Notes: generated from the sequence alone by a model not told the origin. Shown: positions 46,672 to 56,613, counted from the first letter of the stretch. The stretch is DNA of 64,000 bases from an uncultured Clostridium sp. (GCA_947648495.1 CANSOA010000006.1:1-64000); one strand, 5' to 3'. Numbers and translations are program-made.

Positions 46672-47589
46672 ATGGGGAAAATATTAATTTTTGGGCACAA
46701 AAATCCAGATACAGATTCAATCACATCTAGTTTGGTTTTAGCCAATTTAGAAAAAAAATTAGGAAACGATGTAGAAGCTTGTCGATTAGGAAAAGTAAAT
46801 AAGGAAACACAATATGTTTTAAATTATTTAGGAATCGAGCCTCCACGTTTGATAGAGGATGCACAAGATGGTACAGAAGTTATGTTAGTTGACCATGCCA
46901 ATAGCAATGAATCCATTGACAATTTGAAAAATGTAAAAATAGTAAAAATAGTTGATCACCATCAAGTAGCTTTAAATACAGGATATCCTCTATATTATAG
47001 AGCAGAACCTGTTGGCTGTACAGAAACGATTTTATACAAATTATATCAAGAAAATGGAATAGAAATTGACAAAACCATTGCAACACTTATGTTATCAGCT
47101 ATTATTTCAGATACCTTATTATTCAAATCACCAACTTGCACACAAACAGACATTCAAACAGCCCAAACATTAGCTCAAATCGCTGAAATTGATTGCGCTA
47201 CATATGGCTTAGAAATGCTAAAAGCAGGAACGGATTTAAGTGAATTTTCCATTCCAGAAATTTTAAATTTAGATGCCAAAGAAATTGATTTGAAAAATAC
47301 CAAATCCATCATTGCACAAGTAAACACTGCTTCCATTGAAGAAGTCATGAATATGAAAGCAGATTTAGAAAGTGGAATGCAAAATATAATGAACGAAAAA
47401 GGTCTAGATTTATTTATGTTGCTGATTACCGACATCATAAACAGCAATTCTCAAGTAATTGTTTTAGGAAAAAGAGCGGATTTAGTAGAAAAATCGTATT
47501 CTATAAAATTAGAAAACAATACAGCTCTTTTAAAAGGTGTCGTGTCACGTAAAAAGCAAGTTGTGCCAATTTTAACAGAAAATGCATAG
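46672..47589 (+). CDS. ppaC: Manganese-dependent inorganic pyrophosphatase
   Basis: Hydrolyses pyrophosphate. Family II (DHH) enzyme of 305 residues. FGHKNPDTDSITS near the N-terminus, LVDHANSNES, VDHHQVA (DHH) and YYRAEPVGCTETI are the family motifs; the C-terminal domain has SRKKQVVP. Asn-rich variation in the second motif (usually DHNE) is the only oddity. Confidence 0.92.
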   Translation: MGKILIFGHKNPDTDSITSSLVLANLEKKLGNDVEACRLGKVNKETQYVLNYLGIEPPRLIEDAQDGTEVMLVDHANSNESIDNLKNVKIVKIVDHHQVALNTGYPLYYRAEPVGCTETILYKLYQENGIEIDKTIATLMLSAIISDTLLFKSPTCTQTDIQTAQTLAQIAEIDCATYGLEMLKAGTDLSEFSIPEILNLDAKEIDLKNTKSIIAQVNTASIEEVMNMKADLESGMQNIMNEKGLDLFMLLITDIINSNSQVIVLGKRADLVEKSYSIKLENNTALLKGVVSRKKQVVPILTENA

Positions 47590-47625
47590 ACAAAGAACAT
47601 ACGAATTTGTAGGAGATGAAGTATT

Positions 47626-49404
47626 TTGAGTGGTAGAAATAATCGAATTGTAAGAAATAGAGAAAGAAGTAATGATTTTAAGGGAAATTTTATAAAAGTC
47701 TTAATCGGACTTGTAATTTTGATTTTGCTCATAAGTATCTGTGTTATAATTTACAAAAAACAACCCAACTCCAAAAAAGAAATAGCACAAAATTTTGAGG
47801 AAAATGGTAGTTCTTTGTATGAATATTTCATGCTTAGCTCCAAAGAAAACATCGGTGTAATTGACAAAAAGGCAAATATGCTAATCGAACCTAAATACAC
47901 CAAAATTGATATTCCGAATCCTGCCAAAGACGTATTTTTCTGCTATACAGAAGACGGTAACTATCAAATATTCAATCAAAAAGCGGAAGAAATCTTAACC
48001 CAATTTGACCAAGTAGAAGTCATTCAATCCACCAACGAAAATCGTGAAACAGAAAAAAATGCCCTAAAATACAAACAAAATGACTTATATGGTTTAATCG
48101 ATTTAAATGGAAATGTCATAACAGAACCCATTTATCAACAAATACAAAGCATGAATGATAAACCAGGCAATTTATTAATCCAAAAAGACAATCAATATGG
48201 CGTTCTAGATGCGGTTGGCAATACAATCATCGAGCCAGAATATGATAGTATTTCTGCAGACGGATATTGTTCTGGAGAAGATTTATACCAAAAAACAGGT
48301 TACATCGTTTCTCAAAAAACAAAAGATGGTGTCAATTTTGGATACATAGATTTTAAGGGAAATCAGTTGTTAGATGTCCAATACGAATCCTTAGAAAGAG
48401 CGCTAGAATATGAGGAAAATGACATTTACCTAATCGCCATGCAAAAAGGGAAAAAAGGCGTTTTTAAAAACAAAAAGAAAATCATTGATTTCAATTTTCA
48501 AGATATTCAATATTCTGACTTTTCCAATATTTTTATTGTCAATAAAAATGGAAAATACGGTTTTTATAACACAAAAGGAAAAAACATTTTAAAACCAGAA
48601 TACGACCAATACACCATCGCTGGAAACTACATTTCAGTAGAAAAAAACAAAAACACGCAATTATTTGATGTCAACGGAAATCTAGTCAATACAAGTTCCT
48701 ATACCAAAATGATTGAAACCGAAAATCCAGCCTATTTTATTGCAGAAGACGAAGAAGGTTTTTACAGTATTATCAGCAAAGATGTAACTATTGAAGAAAA
48801 ATACGTTCAAATCGAATACGCTTTTGAACATTATTTTATCATCACGGATGAAACGGGAAAAACGGGTGTTATCAATGCTATCACAAAAGAAATTGAAATC
48901 AAGCCTGTTTATGATTTCATCATTCAAATTGAAGGAACCAAAGTTCTTCAAGCCATTGACGGCACGAATAATCGAATGGATATTTATGCCAAAGATTTAG
49001 ACAAAACCATCACTATGGAAGATGCGATTGTAGAAACACTTGAAGGTCGCTATGGAATTTGTTATTCCGAAAACGAAATGAAATATTTTAATCAAGATGG
49101 AGAAATTGTAGAAAATACTGAAGTTTATCCAGACAAAAAGCTATATGCAACTTGTCAAAATGACAAATGGGGATTCTGCGATTTATCAGGAAAACAAATA
49201 GTAGAATGTCAATATGATATTGTCACAGAATATAATCAATATGGTTTTGCAGGCATCAAAAAAGACGGAAAATGGGGCGTTGTAGACGAAGAAGGAAAGG
49301 TGATTGTGGAACCCACGTATGAATTAGATACATATTATTTTCCACAATTTATTGGAAAATATCGATTGATGCAATCAGAAATTGTTTATTGTGAAGAGGT
49401 TTAA
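47626..49404 (+). CDS. Membrane-anchored WG-repeat protein
   Basis: 592 residues. One membrane helix (residues about 25-45) then about ten WG/KWG-type repeats of roughly 45-55 residues such as YGLIDLNGNVITEPIY, YGVLDAVGNTIIEPEY, KYGFYNTKGKNILKPEY and KWGVVDEEGKVIVEPTY. These are likely to form an extracellular beta-rich binding surface. Start is TTG 47626. It is followed by a PLP enzyme gene after three bases. Confidence 0.8.
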   Translation: MSGRNNRIVRNRERSNDFKGNFIKVLIGLVILILLISICVIIYKKQPNSKKEIAQNFEENGSSLYEYFMLSSKENIGVIDKKANMLIEPKYTKIDIPNPAKDVFFCYTEDGNYQIFNQKAEEILTQFDQVEVIQSTNENRETEKNALKYKQNDLYGLIDLNGNVITEPIYQQIQSMNDKPGNLLIQKDNQYGVLDAVGNTIIEPEYDSISADGYCSGEDLYQKTGYIVSQKTKDGVNFGYIDFKGNQLLDVQYESLERALEYEENDIYLIAMQKGKKGVFKNKKKIIDFNFQDIQYSDFSNIFIVNKNGKYGFYNTKGKNILKPEYDQYTIAGNYISVEKNKNTQLFDVNGNLVNTSSYTKMIETENPAYFIAEDEEGFYSIISKDVTIEEKYVQIEYAFEHYFIITDETGKTGVINAITKEIEIKPVYDFIIQIEGTKVLQAIDGTNNRMDIYAKDLDKTITMEDAIVETLEGRYGICYSENEMKYFNQDGEIVENTEVYPDKKLYATCQNDKWGFCDLSGKQIVECQYDIVTEYNQYGFAGIKKDGKWGVVDEEGKVIVEPTYELDTYYFPQFIGKYRLMQSEIVYCEEV

Positions 49405-49407
49405 GTT

Positions 49408-50655
49408 ATGTATCAAGAATTTGGAATTAGCGAAAAAATAGAAAATTTAGCAAATGAAGCGGAGGCAAATTTACAATCAGAATTTGCCAAAATCGATGTA
49501 GCTTGCACGAAAAATAGTTTAAAAGTGCTAACCGCTTTTCAGAAACATAAAATAGCGGAAGTCCATTTCGGCTCAACTACTGGCTACGGTTATGACGACA
49601 TCGGGCGTGATACCATTGAGAAAGTGTTTGCAGACGTATTAAAAGCCGAAGATAGCCTAGTCCGAACGCAATTTATTTCTGGTACACATGCGATAACCGT
49701 TGCACTTTTTGCCTGTCTGCGTCCAAAAGACACAATGCTTAGCATTTGTGGCAAACCATACGATACGTTAGATCCAATTATTGGGCTTCAAGAAAACGCA
49801 AGTTCCTTAAAAGCATACCAAATAAACTATGAGCAAATTGATTTAAAAAACAACGATTTTGATATTCCAGCTATCCTAGAAAGAGTCAAGAAAAAAGACG
49901 TCAAACTCATTGAAATTCAGCGTTCGAGGGGCTACAGTTTGCGAAATAGTTTGACCATCGATAAAATGGAAAATGTGATTCGAGAAATTAGAAAAGTCAA
50001 TCCAGAAGTCATCATTATGGTGGATAATTGTTATGGCGAATTTGTGCAAGAAAAAGAGCCAATTGAAGTTGGTGCCGATATGATGGTAGGGTCACTCATT
50101 AAAAATTTGGGCGGTGGTTTAGCGCCAAACGGAGCCTACATTGCAGGAAGAAAAGATTTGGTAGCTTTATGTGCCGAAAGGCTTACTGCGCCCGGACAAG
50201 GCAAAGAAGTAGGTCCAACATTAGGCATCAACAAAAATATTTTGCAAGGCTTATATATGGCACCAAATGTAGTGGCAAGTAGCTTAAAGACGGCGGTTTT
50301 TACAAGTTATCTAATGGAAAAATTAGGTTACAAAGTACAACCTAAATTTCACGAAATACGAGCTGATATAGTGCAGACAATCGAATTTGGAGACGAAGAA
50401 AAATTAGTAAAATATTGTCAAGGGATTCAAAGTGGTTCAGCAATTGATTCAGTTTCTGTTCCAATGCCTTGGGATATGCCGGGTTATACAGACAAAGTAA
50501 TTATGGCAGCAGGCGCATTTACAATGGGTTCTTCAATTGAACTTTCTTGTGATGCACCAATTCGAGAGCCGTTTATTGCTTTTCAGCAGGGCGGATTGAC
50601 TTATGAATATGGAAAATTAGGTGTTTTAAAAGCAATTCAAAATCTGGAAAATTAA
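49408..50655 (+). CDS. Methionine gamma-lyase family PLP protein (YnbB type)
   Basis: 415 residues of the 'aluminum resistance / methionine gamma-lyase-like' family of Firmicutes. HFGSTTGYGYDDIGRDT, TQFISGTHAITVALFACL, VDNCYGEFV (Asp) and GSLIKNLGGGLAPNGAY with the PLP Lys are visible. The physiological substrate is not established. It starts three bases after the WG-repeat gene. Confidence 0.88.
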   Translation: MYQEFGISEKIENLANEAEANLQSEFAKIDVACTKNSLKVLTAFQKHKIAEVHFGSTTGYGYDDIGRDTIEKVFADVLKAEDSLVRTQFISGTHAITVALFACLRPKDTMLSICGKPYDTLDPIIGLQENASSLKAYQINYEQIDLKNNDFDIPAILERVKKKDVKLIEIQRSRGYSLRNSLTIDKMENVIREIRKVNPEVIIMVDNCYGEFVQEKEPIEVGADMMVGSLIKNLGGGLAPNGAYIAGRKDLVALCAERLTAPGQGKEVGPTLGINKNILQGLYMAPNVVASSLKTAVFTSYLMEKLGYKVQPKFHEIRADIVQTIEFGDEEKLVKYCQGIQSGSAIDSVSVPMPWDMPGYTDKVIMAAGAFTMGSSIELSCDAPIREPFIAFQQGGLTYEYGKLGVLKAIQNLEN

Positions 50656-50669
50656 TTGTTTGAGGAAAA

Positions 50670-51359
50670 ATGGAGAGTTTAAAAATAAAGGATACAATAA
50701 TTGAATACAATCTTGAAAAAAAGAGAATTAAAAATTACTACATTTCAATCAAAGATGGAATTGTGACTGTGAAGGTTCCAAGCCAAACTTCTCAAGAAAA
50801 AATTGAGCAATTGCTTTTTGAAAGAGCCGAATGGGTCTTGAAAAATGTAGAAAATCAAAAAAGCAAAATCCAAAAACCATATGAATATGTAGAAGGCGAA
50901 ATTTTCAAAGTATTAGGAAAAGGGGTTGTTTTAAATGTTTTCTACGAAAAAAGGAAAAAACCAAATTTGAGGTTTTGGCGTAATAAATTTTTGGTTTCTC
51001 TGCCATTGGAAAAACAGGAAAATGCGAAAGAAGAAATCCAAAAATTAATCGACAAATTTTATACGGATTTGGCAGAAAAAGAAATCGAAAGAGCGATGCG
51101 AAAAATGACGATGAAAGTTGGTATCGCTCCAAATGAGTATAAAATTAAGAATTTGAAAAGTACTTGGGGAAATTGTTCTACATCAGGCAATATTAGCATT
51201 AACAAAAAAGTGGTCCAATATAGCAGACATGCGATTGAGTATGTTTGTTTGCATGAGATTTGTCATTTGCAAAATATGAATCATTCGAGGATGTTTTGGG
51301 ATATGGTGGAAAAATATATGAGGGATTATAAAAAGGCAGAAGAGGAATTGAAGAAATAA
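50670..51359 (+). CDS. YgjP-like zinc metallopeptidase (DUF45)
   Basis: 229 residues. The C-terminal WGNCSTSGNISINKKVVQYS and HEICHLQNMNHSRMFWDMV (HExxH plus downstream His) are diagnostic of the YgjP/SprT-like group. The N-terminal half is a beta-rich region with RxAEW-like pattern ERAEWVLKN. Role unknown. Fourteen bases after the PLP gene. Confidence 0.88.
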   Translation: MESLKIKDTIIEYNLEKKRIKNYYISIKDGIVTVKVPSQTSQEKIEQLLFERAEWVLKNVENQKSKIQKPYEYVEGEIFKVLGKGVVLNVFYEKRKKPNLRFWRNKFLVSLPLEKQENAKEEIQKLIDKFYTDLAEKEIERAMRKMTMKVGIAPNEYKIKNLKSTWGNCSTSGNISINKKVVQYSRHAIEYVCLHEICHLQNMNHSRMFWDMVEKYMRDYKKAEEELKK

Positions 51360-51377
51360 GCAATAGTCTAACCTTTT

Positions 51378-51406
51378 ATTATATCATATTTCTACTAATT
51401 TGTCAA
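51378..51406 (-). promoter_or_regulatory. Consensus promoter, reading leftward into the YgjP-like gene end
   Basis: On the minus strand TTGACA (51406-51401), 17-base spacer, TATAAT (51383-51378). A transcript would be antisense to the YgjP-like gene. Confidence 0.65.
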
Positions 51407-51407
51407 A

Positions 51408-51436
51408 TTGACATAATACATAATTTGTGATATAAT
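51408..51436 (+). promoter_or_regulatory. Consensus promoter, reading rightward into a terminator
   Basis: TTGACA (51408-51413), 17-base spacer, TATAAT (51431-51436). It faces the terminator at 51463-51490, giving at most a roughly 45-base RNA, or read-through antisense to tmcAL. Confidence 0.65.
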
Positions 51437-51462
51437 AAAAGATAGGGAATGTTTTATAGATA

Positions 51463-51490
51463 AAAAGAGAGTTTAAAAACTCTCTTTTAT
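51463..51490. terminator. Bidirectional terminator
   Basis: AAAAGAGAGTTT / AAACTCTCTTTT nearly perfect palindrome at the end of tmcAL. Confidence 0.75.
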
Positions 51491-52713
51491 ATTTCTACAA
51501 TTTTATGCGTATAATCCAAATTAGCAACTGCTTCATTTTCAAAACCTAAAGTATAAATATTGGTTGCTAAAATATCTTTGCTAAGCATATTTCGTAAGTG
51601 ACTATCTGTGTTGTTTTCCATAAATTTTTTGACCGAAATAATTACATGTGTTTTTGGATTTTGTTTGGCAATGGCGGAAACAATTTTTTTGCCATGTTTA
51701 TTAAATCCTAAAACGCGAATATAGGGCGTAACCCTTCTGGAGGCATTCATATCTTTTTGCGAAATCCTCAAAAGTGCATACAATAAAATACGTTGAATAC
51801 GTGTTGCTGTAAACTGTTTTGATTTAATACTCTGAATCAATTCACTTAAATGATTGCAATTGTTAGCAGCCATTTTTATGCGATTTTCCAAACCATCTGA
51901 GACATCTGGTATAGTAGCGATTTCAGACAATGTCATACAACGTAAAGTATAAATAATTTCTCTTTCAAATACTGCTAAACTAGGAACGATTTTTCCAGCT
52001 TGGATTTGTTTTTCTAATAATTCATAAGTCTCAAAGGGAACCAAAGTATGAACATTTTTCTTTTTTTGGATTAGGCTACGAATAGCACTGCCACTTGCAA
52101 TTCCATTTTTAATAGTAGAAGAATTGTGCTGACTACATTCACGTTTTATGGTGATGGGTTTAATCGGACTTTTATATTTTTTCAAAGCTTTCAAATATTC
52201 AATTCCCAAAATATTATTTGGACTATTTAAAGCTTTCTTATATTTTGTGTGTCCGCCCAAATATTGCATCAGAGCCATTTCTCGGGCGCGCGGAAATGAA
52301 ATGCCTGTTTTGACATATTGGTTAATGAGTAAAGACAATTCTTTTGGTTCTTTATATAAAAAATTAGCCAAGTCATTTAGTGGCGAGATTTCTCCGAGTT
52401 CGCTTCCGAAAGACAAAAAATCCACAATTCCCAGACTATTTAACATTTTAATGGCACCTTCAGCGAAATTTTCTGCACTTGAAATCGCATAAATGGTTGG
52501 TAATTCAAGCACGATGTCAAATCCTGCTTTTAAAGCCATTTCAGCTTTTGTCCATTTATCCACAATCGAAGTATCGCCACGTTGAACAAAATTTCCACTG
52601 ATGACAGCAATGGAAAAATCTGCTTTTGTAAGTTGCTTGGAATAGGATAGATGTTTAACATGTCCATTATGAAACGGATTATATTCCGAGATGACAGCTA
52701 AAATTCCACTCAT
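51487..52713 (-). CDS. tmcAL: tRNA(Met) cytidine acetate ligase
   Basis: Forms N4-acetylcytidine at the wobble base of elongator tRNA-Met. 408 residues. SEYNPFHNGHVKHL (HxGH nucleotidyltransferase motif), SGNFVQRGDTSIVDKW and FDIVLELPTIYAISSAENFAEGA (given here in parts) are diagnostic of the YlbM/TmcAL family. AGGAGG lies before ATG 52713. No in-frame CGG. Confidence 0.93.
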   Translation of the reverse strand: MSGILAVISEYNPFHNGHVKHLSYSKQLTKADFSIAVISGNFVQRGDTSIVDKWTKAEMALKAGFDIVLELPTIYAISSAENFAEGAIKMLNSLGIVDFLSFGSELGEISPLNDLANFLYKEPKELSLLINQYVKTGISFPRAREMALMQYLGGHTKYKKALNSPNNILGIEYLKALKKYKSPIKPITIKRECSQHNSSTIKNGIASGSAIRSLIQKKKNVHTLVPFETYELLEKQIQAGKIVPSLAVFEREIIYTLRCMTLSEIATIPDVSDGLENRIKMAANNCNHLSELIQSIKSKQFTATRIQRILLYALLRISQKDMNASRRVTPYIRVLGFNKHGKKIVSAIAKQNPKTHVIISVKKFMENNTDSHLRNMLSKDILATNIYTLGFENEAVANLDYTHKIVEI

Positions 52714-52741
52714 AAAAAACCTCCTTTGTGTTAGATTTATA

Positions 52742-52770
52742 TTGTAAATTTCTTTTCTTTTTGTTATAAT
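52742..52770 (+). promoter_or_regulatory. Sigma-A promoter of rnhA
   Basis: TTGTAA, 17-base spacer, TATAAT. Confidence 0.7.
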
Positions 52771-52801
52771 ATCATAAAGTAAAAAAAAAGGAAAGAGTTT
52801 T

Positions 52802-53239
52802 ATGAAAAAAGTAACAATCTATACCGATGGTGCCTGTTCAGGCAATCCCGGACCAGGTGGCTGGGGAGCCATTTTAATGTGTGACAATTCCCAAAAAGAA
52901 ATTTCAGGTGCAAATCCTGACACCACCAACAATATTATGGAAATCACTGCTGTTTTAGAAGCTTTAAAATTATTAAAATTTGAATGTGAAGTGGAAATTT
53001 ATAGTGACAGTGCTTATGTTGTCAATAGTTTTAAGCAAGGCTGGATTGAAAATTGGCAGAAAAATAATTGGAAAACGGCGAACAAAGAACCCGTAAAAAA
53101 CCGTGAATTATGGGAAGAATTATATGCTCTAACCCAAAAACATAAAGTCAAATTCAACAAAGTAAAAGGTCATAGTGATAATGAATTTAACAACCGATGC
53201 GATTTCCTAGCTACCACAGCTATCAAAACAATAACGTAG
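52802..53239 (+). CDS. rnhA: Ribonuclease HI
   Basis: Degrades RNA in RNA-DNA hybrids. 145 residues. [16 protein letters not shown], the catalytic Glu in [12 protein letters not shown], Asp in [10 protein letters not shown], and [15 protein letters not shown] are all present. The stop codon TAG is supplied by a palindromic repeat that starts there. Confidence 0.96.
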   Translation: MKKVTIYTDGACSGNPGPGGWGAILMCDNSQKEISGANPDTTNNIMEITAVLEALKLLKFECEVEIYSDSAYVVNSFKQGWIENWQKNNWKTANKEPVKNRELWEELYALTQKHKVKFNKVKGHSDNEFNNRCDFLATTAIKTIT

Positions 53240-53260
53240 GGGCGATTATTAATCGCCCGC
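53236..53260. repeat. Palindromic intergenic repeat, copy 5 (best copy)
   Basis: GTAGGGGCGATTATTAATCG followed by CCCGC. GGGCGATTA and TTAATCGCCC-type arms pair to a near perfect hairpin. It begins in the rnhA stop codon. A more diverged, oppositely oriented relative may lie at 53317-53343. Confidence 0.7.
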
Positions 53261-53372
53261 GTGATATGAGATAAAATATGTTTTTGTTCTAAAAACACGT
53301 TTATGAATGTTTTAAAGGCAGGAGAACGATTGCCTATCAATCCTACAAATTAAGATTAGAAAGGAAAACAAA

Positions 53373-53978
53373 ATGAAAATAATTGGTATAACAGGGGCTT
53401 CAGGCTCTGGGAAAACAACCATCAGTCAGCTATTGAATCAAAGAAAAGACACAAAAGTAATCGATGCTGACAAAATTGCAAGAGAAATGGCTAAGCCCAA
53501 CACGCCATATCTTTTGAAAATCCAAAAGACTTTTGAAAAAGAAGATGTTATTTTGGAAGATGGCACGTTAAATAGACCCAAACTAGCTAAGTTGATTTAT
53601 CAGAATGAAGAAAGTTTGGAAAAGTTAAATCGTATTACATTTGAGTATTTGCTTCCCAAAATGGTAGATGAAATTCAAAATGTATCGACCGATATTCAAA
53701 TGATTATAATGGATGCGCCGTTATTGTTTGAAGCGCATTTGGACCAATATTGTGATTTTACAGTTGCTTTATGTGTACCAGATTCCCTTAAAATTAAAAG
53801 AATTTGTCTTAGAGACAATATTCCGGAAAAGATAGCGAAAGATAGGCTTAAAATTCAACAAAATAATGAATTTTATCAGCAAAAGGCAGATTATGTTATC
53901 ATCAATGATGAAAAAACAACAATACAGGATTTAGAAGAACAGATGGATAGAATTATTGAAAAAAGTAGGAATGGATAA
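53373..53978 (+). CDS. coaE: Dephospho-CoA kinase
   Basis: Last step of CoA synthesis. 201 residues. P-loop TGASGSGKTTISQ, IDADKIAREM, DAPLLFEAHLDQYCD and the lid KRICLRDNIPEKIAKDR are visible. RBS AGAAAGGA precedes ATG. Confidence 0.95.
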   Translation: MKIIGITGASGSGKTTISQLLNQRKDTKVIDADKIAREMAKPNTPYLLKIQKTFEKEDVILEDGTLNRPKLAKLIYQNEESLEKLNRITFEYLLPKMVDEIQNVSTDIQMIIMDAPLLFEAHLDQYCDFTVALCVPDSLKIKRICLRDNIPEKIAKDRLKIQQNNEFYQQKADYVIINDEKTTIQDLEEQMDRIIEKSRNG

Positions 53979-54052
53979 ATACAATATCAGATTGTTTCAG
54001 AAAGTGAAAGGTCGATTGGTTGAAGAAAAATAAAAAATTTTTATGTTACCTA

Positions 54053-54081
54053 TTGAAATTGTCGGAAAAATATGGTATAAT
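54053..54081 (+). promoter_or_regulatory. Sigma-A promoter of the BY-kinase gene
   Basis: TTGAAA, 17-base spacer, TATAAT. Confidence 0.7.
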
Positions 54082-54110
54082 ATATAATAAGTGAATAAAA
54101 AAATACAAAA

Positions 54111-54144
54111 GATGTAAGTAAACGTAAGTTATTTGCATCTTTTT
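54111..54144 (+). terminator. Leader terminator (attenuator) before the BY-kinase gene
   Basis: GATGTAAGTAA / TTATTTGCATC stem (two wobble pairs), seven-base loop and T5. It sits between the promoter and the ATG at 54180, so transcription must pass it to reach the gene; this suggests attenuation or antitermination. Confidence 0.6.
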
Positions 54145-54179
54145 AAGGTTTGGAGCGTAAATTCATAGGGGGATGAAAA

Positions 54180-56568
54180 ATGAATAAAAATAGACAAGAG
54201 TTGGGAAAGGCAATTTTAAAAAAGAAACAATATATTATACTGATTACCATTATATTAGTAATCACTAGCGTTTTTTATACGTTGACCAATGTGCAATATA
54301 GGGCAAGCCAGAAATTTTTAGTAGGAGAAGCAGAAAATCGAATTGAGACTTACAAAGAATTGATAAAAGGTTCTACTGTATTGGAAAAGGTTATTACAAA
54401 TCTAGATGCAAATTGTAGTGTTCAAGAACTTAGCCAGACAGTAGAAGTCAGCACAATTGAAGATACAGATATGATTGAAATAACCGTGTCTGGTGAGGAT
54501 GAAATGCTAACTCGAAATTTTTCTGAGGAAATTGGTAAGGTTTTTGTAGATACGGCTCATGAAATTTATGAAAATACGGAAATTTATCAGGTAGATAGCA
54601 ATTCGGCTTATTATCATAAAGGCAATGCCACTCTTGTTGGGTTAGGCGCGGGATTGGCTGGATTTATCTTGTCATGTTTGTTTTTTGGAGTAGGATTTTT
54701 ACTAGATGACAAAATAACAAGTTGCAAAGATATGGAAGAAATAACTGGCTTAAAGTCCTTAATTTCGATACCAAAAATTGTAGCTATTGATAAAAAGAAA
54801 CTAAATATTAGAAGTATACGTGCTCATAAAAGTGAAGTATTTAAAACTTTAATGACGAATATTCAATTTGTTAATATGAATGTATTGCAAAATAAAACTA
54901 TTTTGGTAACAAGTGCTAGAGCATTGGAAGGAAAATCTTATGTGGCAAATAATTTGGCTATTGAGTTTGCAAAAGCGGGGAAAAAAGTGATTATCATAGA
55001 TGGAGATATGAGAAGAGGAAAATTGGCTAAGATTTTTAATTTACCAAATGATTTGGGATTTTCCAATTATTTGTCCAATTTAGATGCCAATGGAAATCAA
55101 ATTCATGAAAGAATGACGAGATTTATTCATGATACAGAAATCAAAAACTTGAATGTCATAACAGCTGGCAATACGCCTCCGAATCCAACTGAGTTGTTAA
55201 GAACCAATAAATTACAAGAATTAATTAAGGATTTAAAAGTATTTTATGATATTATTATTTTTGATTCGGTGTCTGTTTTAGAAGCGCCAGAGGCAGAAAT
55301 ATTGTCCAAGACGTGTGATTTAACTTTGTTGCTTTCATCTTATGCAAATACGAAGACGAAGGAATTTTTGATGGCGTATGAAGATATTAAAAATGCAGGT
55401 ACAAGTAGCATTGGAGTTGGATTAAATAAGATTCCAGATAGAAAACTAAAAAAGAAAGTATTTGTATTGAAAAGTCGTTTTAAACAACGGAAGTAGGATC
55501 ATTTGCAAGAAAGCCAAGATACTAGCTAGGAAATTGAAAAAGATAAAAAAAATAGGAAGTAAAATCGTTGGCATTGGAAAATTAATTTTGGGTTTGTTGA
55601 TAGTTGGACTTTTAAAAATAAGGGATTTTTTTGTAAGGGTGATCAATGGAGTACAAAATAAATTGCAAAAATTAAGAGAATATATTCAAAATTATAAGGA
55701 AAAAAGAGAAAAAATTAAATTAATTGAAGCAGGAAGTATGATTTTGGAAACGGAAGAAAACAATATTATAAAAGAAGTGTTTGAAGATAAAATGGCTCAA
55801 TTAGAGTCAGATGACGATATTGCCTATCAGAAAAAGTTGGATGAGTTAAAGAGCAATATAGAAGATAAAACCAAGCAAGAAGAAATGCTTCCAGAAAATG
55901 TAAGAGTAAGCAGTCCAAGACAGAGCAAAAGTAAATTTGATTTGATAAGGGAACAACAGGAGAAAAAAGAACCAGAAATAAAAGTCGCTGTGAAAGAAAG
56001 TCAAAATCAAATTTTGCAGGCAGTAGAAAATGAAGAAAAAAGGATACAAATTGAAAACCAGAAAAAACAAGAAGAATTGTTAGAAAAACAAAAAGTAGAG
56101 AGACAAAGAAAGGAAGCCGAGAAAAAAGCAAGACAGGAAAAAATTGATAATCATGAAGAAATTGATTTTCATAATCAGGAAAATTTAACTGAGGAAATGA
56201 TAAGAAAACAAGTAGAGATTGACGATTTAGTTCGTTTAGCAGAGCAAGAAAAAGAAGAGGAAATCCTAAAAGCACAGCAAATGAAAAGAAAAGAAAGATA
56301 TGAAAAAAGAAGAGAACGTCTGGAAAAATTTCATGATATGATAGATTCTTTTAAGAATATAAAAGAAGGATATAGCATGAAAAATGCCATAAAGATAGAA
56401 GAAAAATTAAGAAGAGAAAGCCAGAAGAATGAAAATCGCGTTAGAATAGCAAAGGAAAGAGAAGAAAAACGAGCTTTTCGCGAGCTGGAAAGACAAAAAT
56501 ATAAACAAGAATTGAGAATTCAGGAAGAATTACAAGAAGACAATTTGTATCCAAGACCGAGAATGTAA
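54180..56568 (+). CDS. Wzz/BY-type tyrosine kinase fused by +1 shift at CGG to a coiled-coil tail
   Basis: Polysaccharide co-polymerase and tyrosine autokinase type protein that sets glycan chain length and export. Two membrane helices (residues about 18-36 and 155-178) flank a short external Wzz domain. The kinase domain has a Walker A of form SARALEGKSYVANNLA (Thr replaced by Tyr), Walker A' IIIDGDMRRGKL, and a weak Walker B IIIFDSVSV. The zero frame stops TAG 55494-55496. At the CGG at 55488 (codon 437), skipping the C gives SRFKQ-GSRIICKKAKILARKL and continues as a third hydrophobic stretch (VGIGKLILGLLIVGLL) and a roughly 280-residue charged coiled coil to TAA 56568. The full product is 795 residues. 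The second frame has no good ribosome site of its own. Confidence 0.78.
55488..55491 (+). other. CGG +1 recoding site 8 (CGG-A to Gly)
   Basis: In-frame CGG after CAA, two codons before a TAG. Skipping the C reads GGA and joins the kinase to the coiled-coil frame. Confidence 0.8.
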
Positions 56569-56574
56569 GAAAAG

Positions 56575-56604
56575 TCCCGTCTTATTTTAAGATGGGATTT
56601 TTTT
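56575..56604 (+). terminator. Rho-independent terminator
   Basis: TCCCGTCTTA / TAAGATGGGA stem with a short loop and T7 run. Confidence 0.85.
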
Positions 56605-56613
56605 CTTTTTATC

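Larger units (their letters stand above)
51373..51441. repeat. Inverted repeat carrying two divergent promoters
   Basis: CTTTTATTATATCA (51373-51386) is perfectly inverted as TGATATAATAAAAG (51428-51441). Between the arms are two back-to-back consensus promoters. It lies between the convergent YgjP-like and tmcAL genes. Confidence 0.75.

Noticed and set aside
53317..53343. Sixth copy of the palindromic repeat, in reverse orientation.
   Set aside because: Only short blocks match; too diverged to list as a repeat copy with confidence.
55766..56275. Minus-strand open frame of 169 codons opposite the coiled-coil tail.
   Set aside because: Leu/Phe-rich mirror of Lys/Glu codons, typical of antisense of a coiled coil; no start signals.
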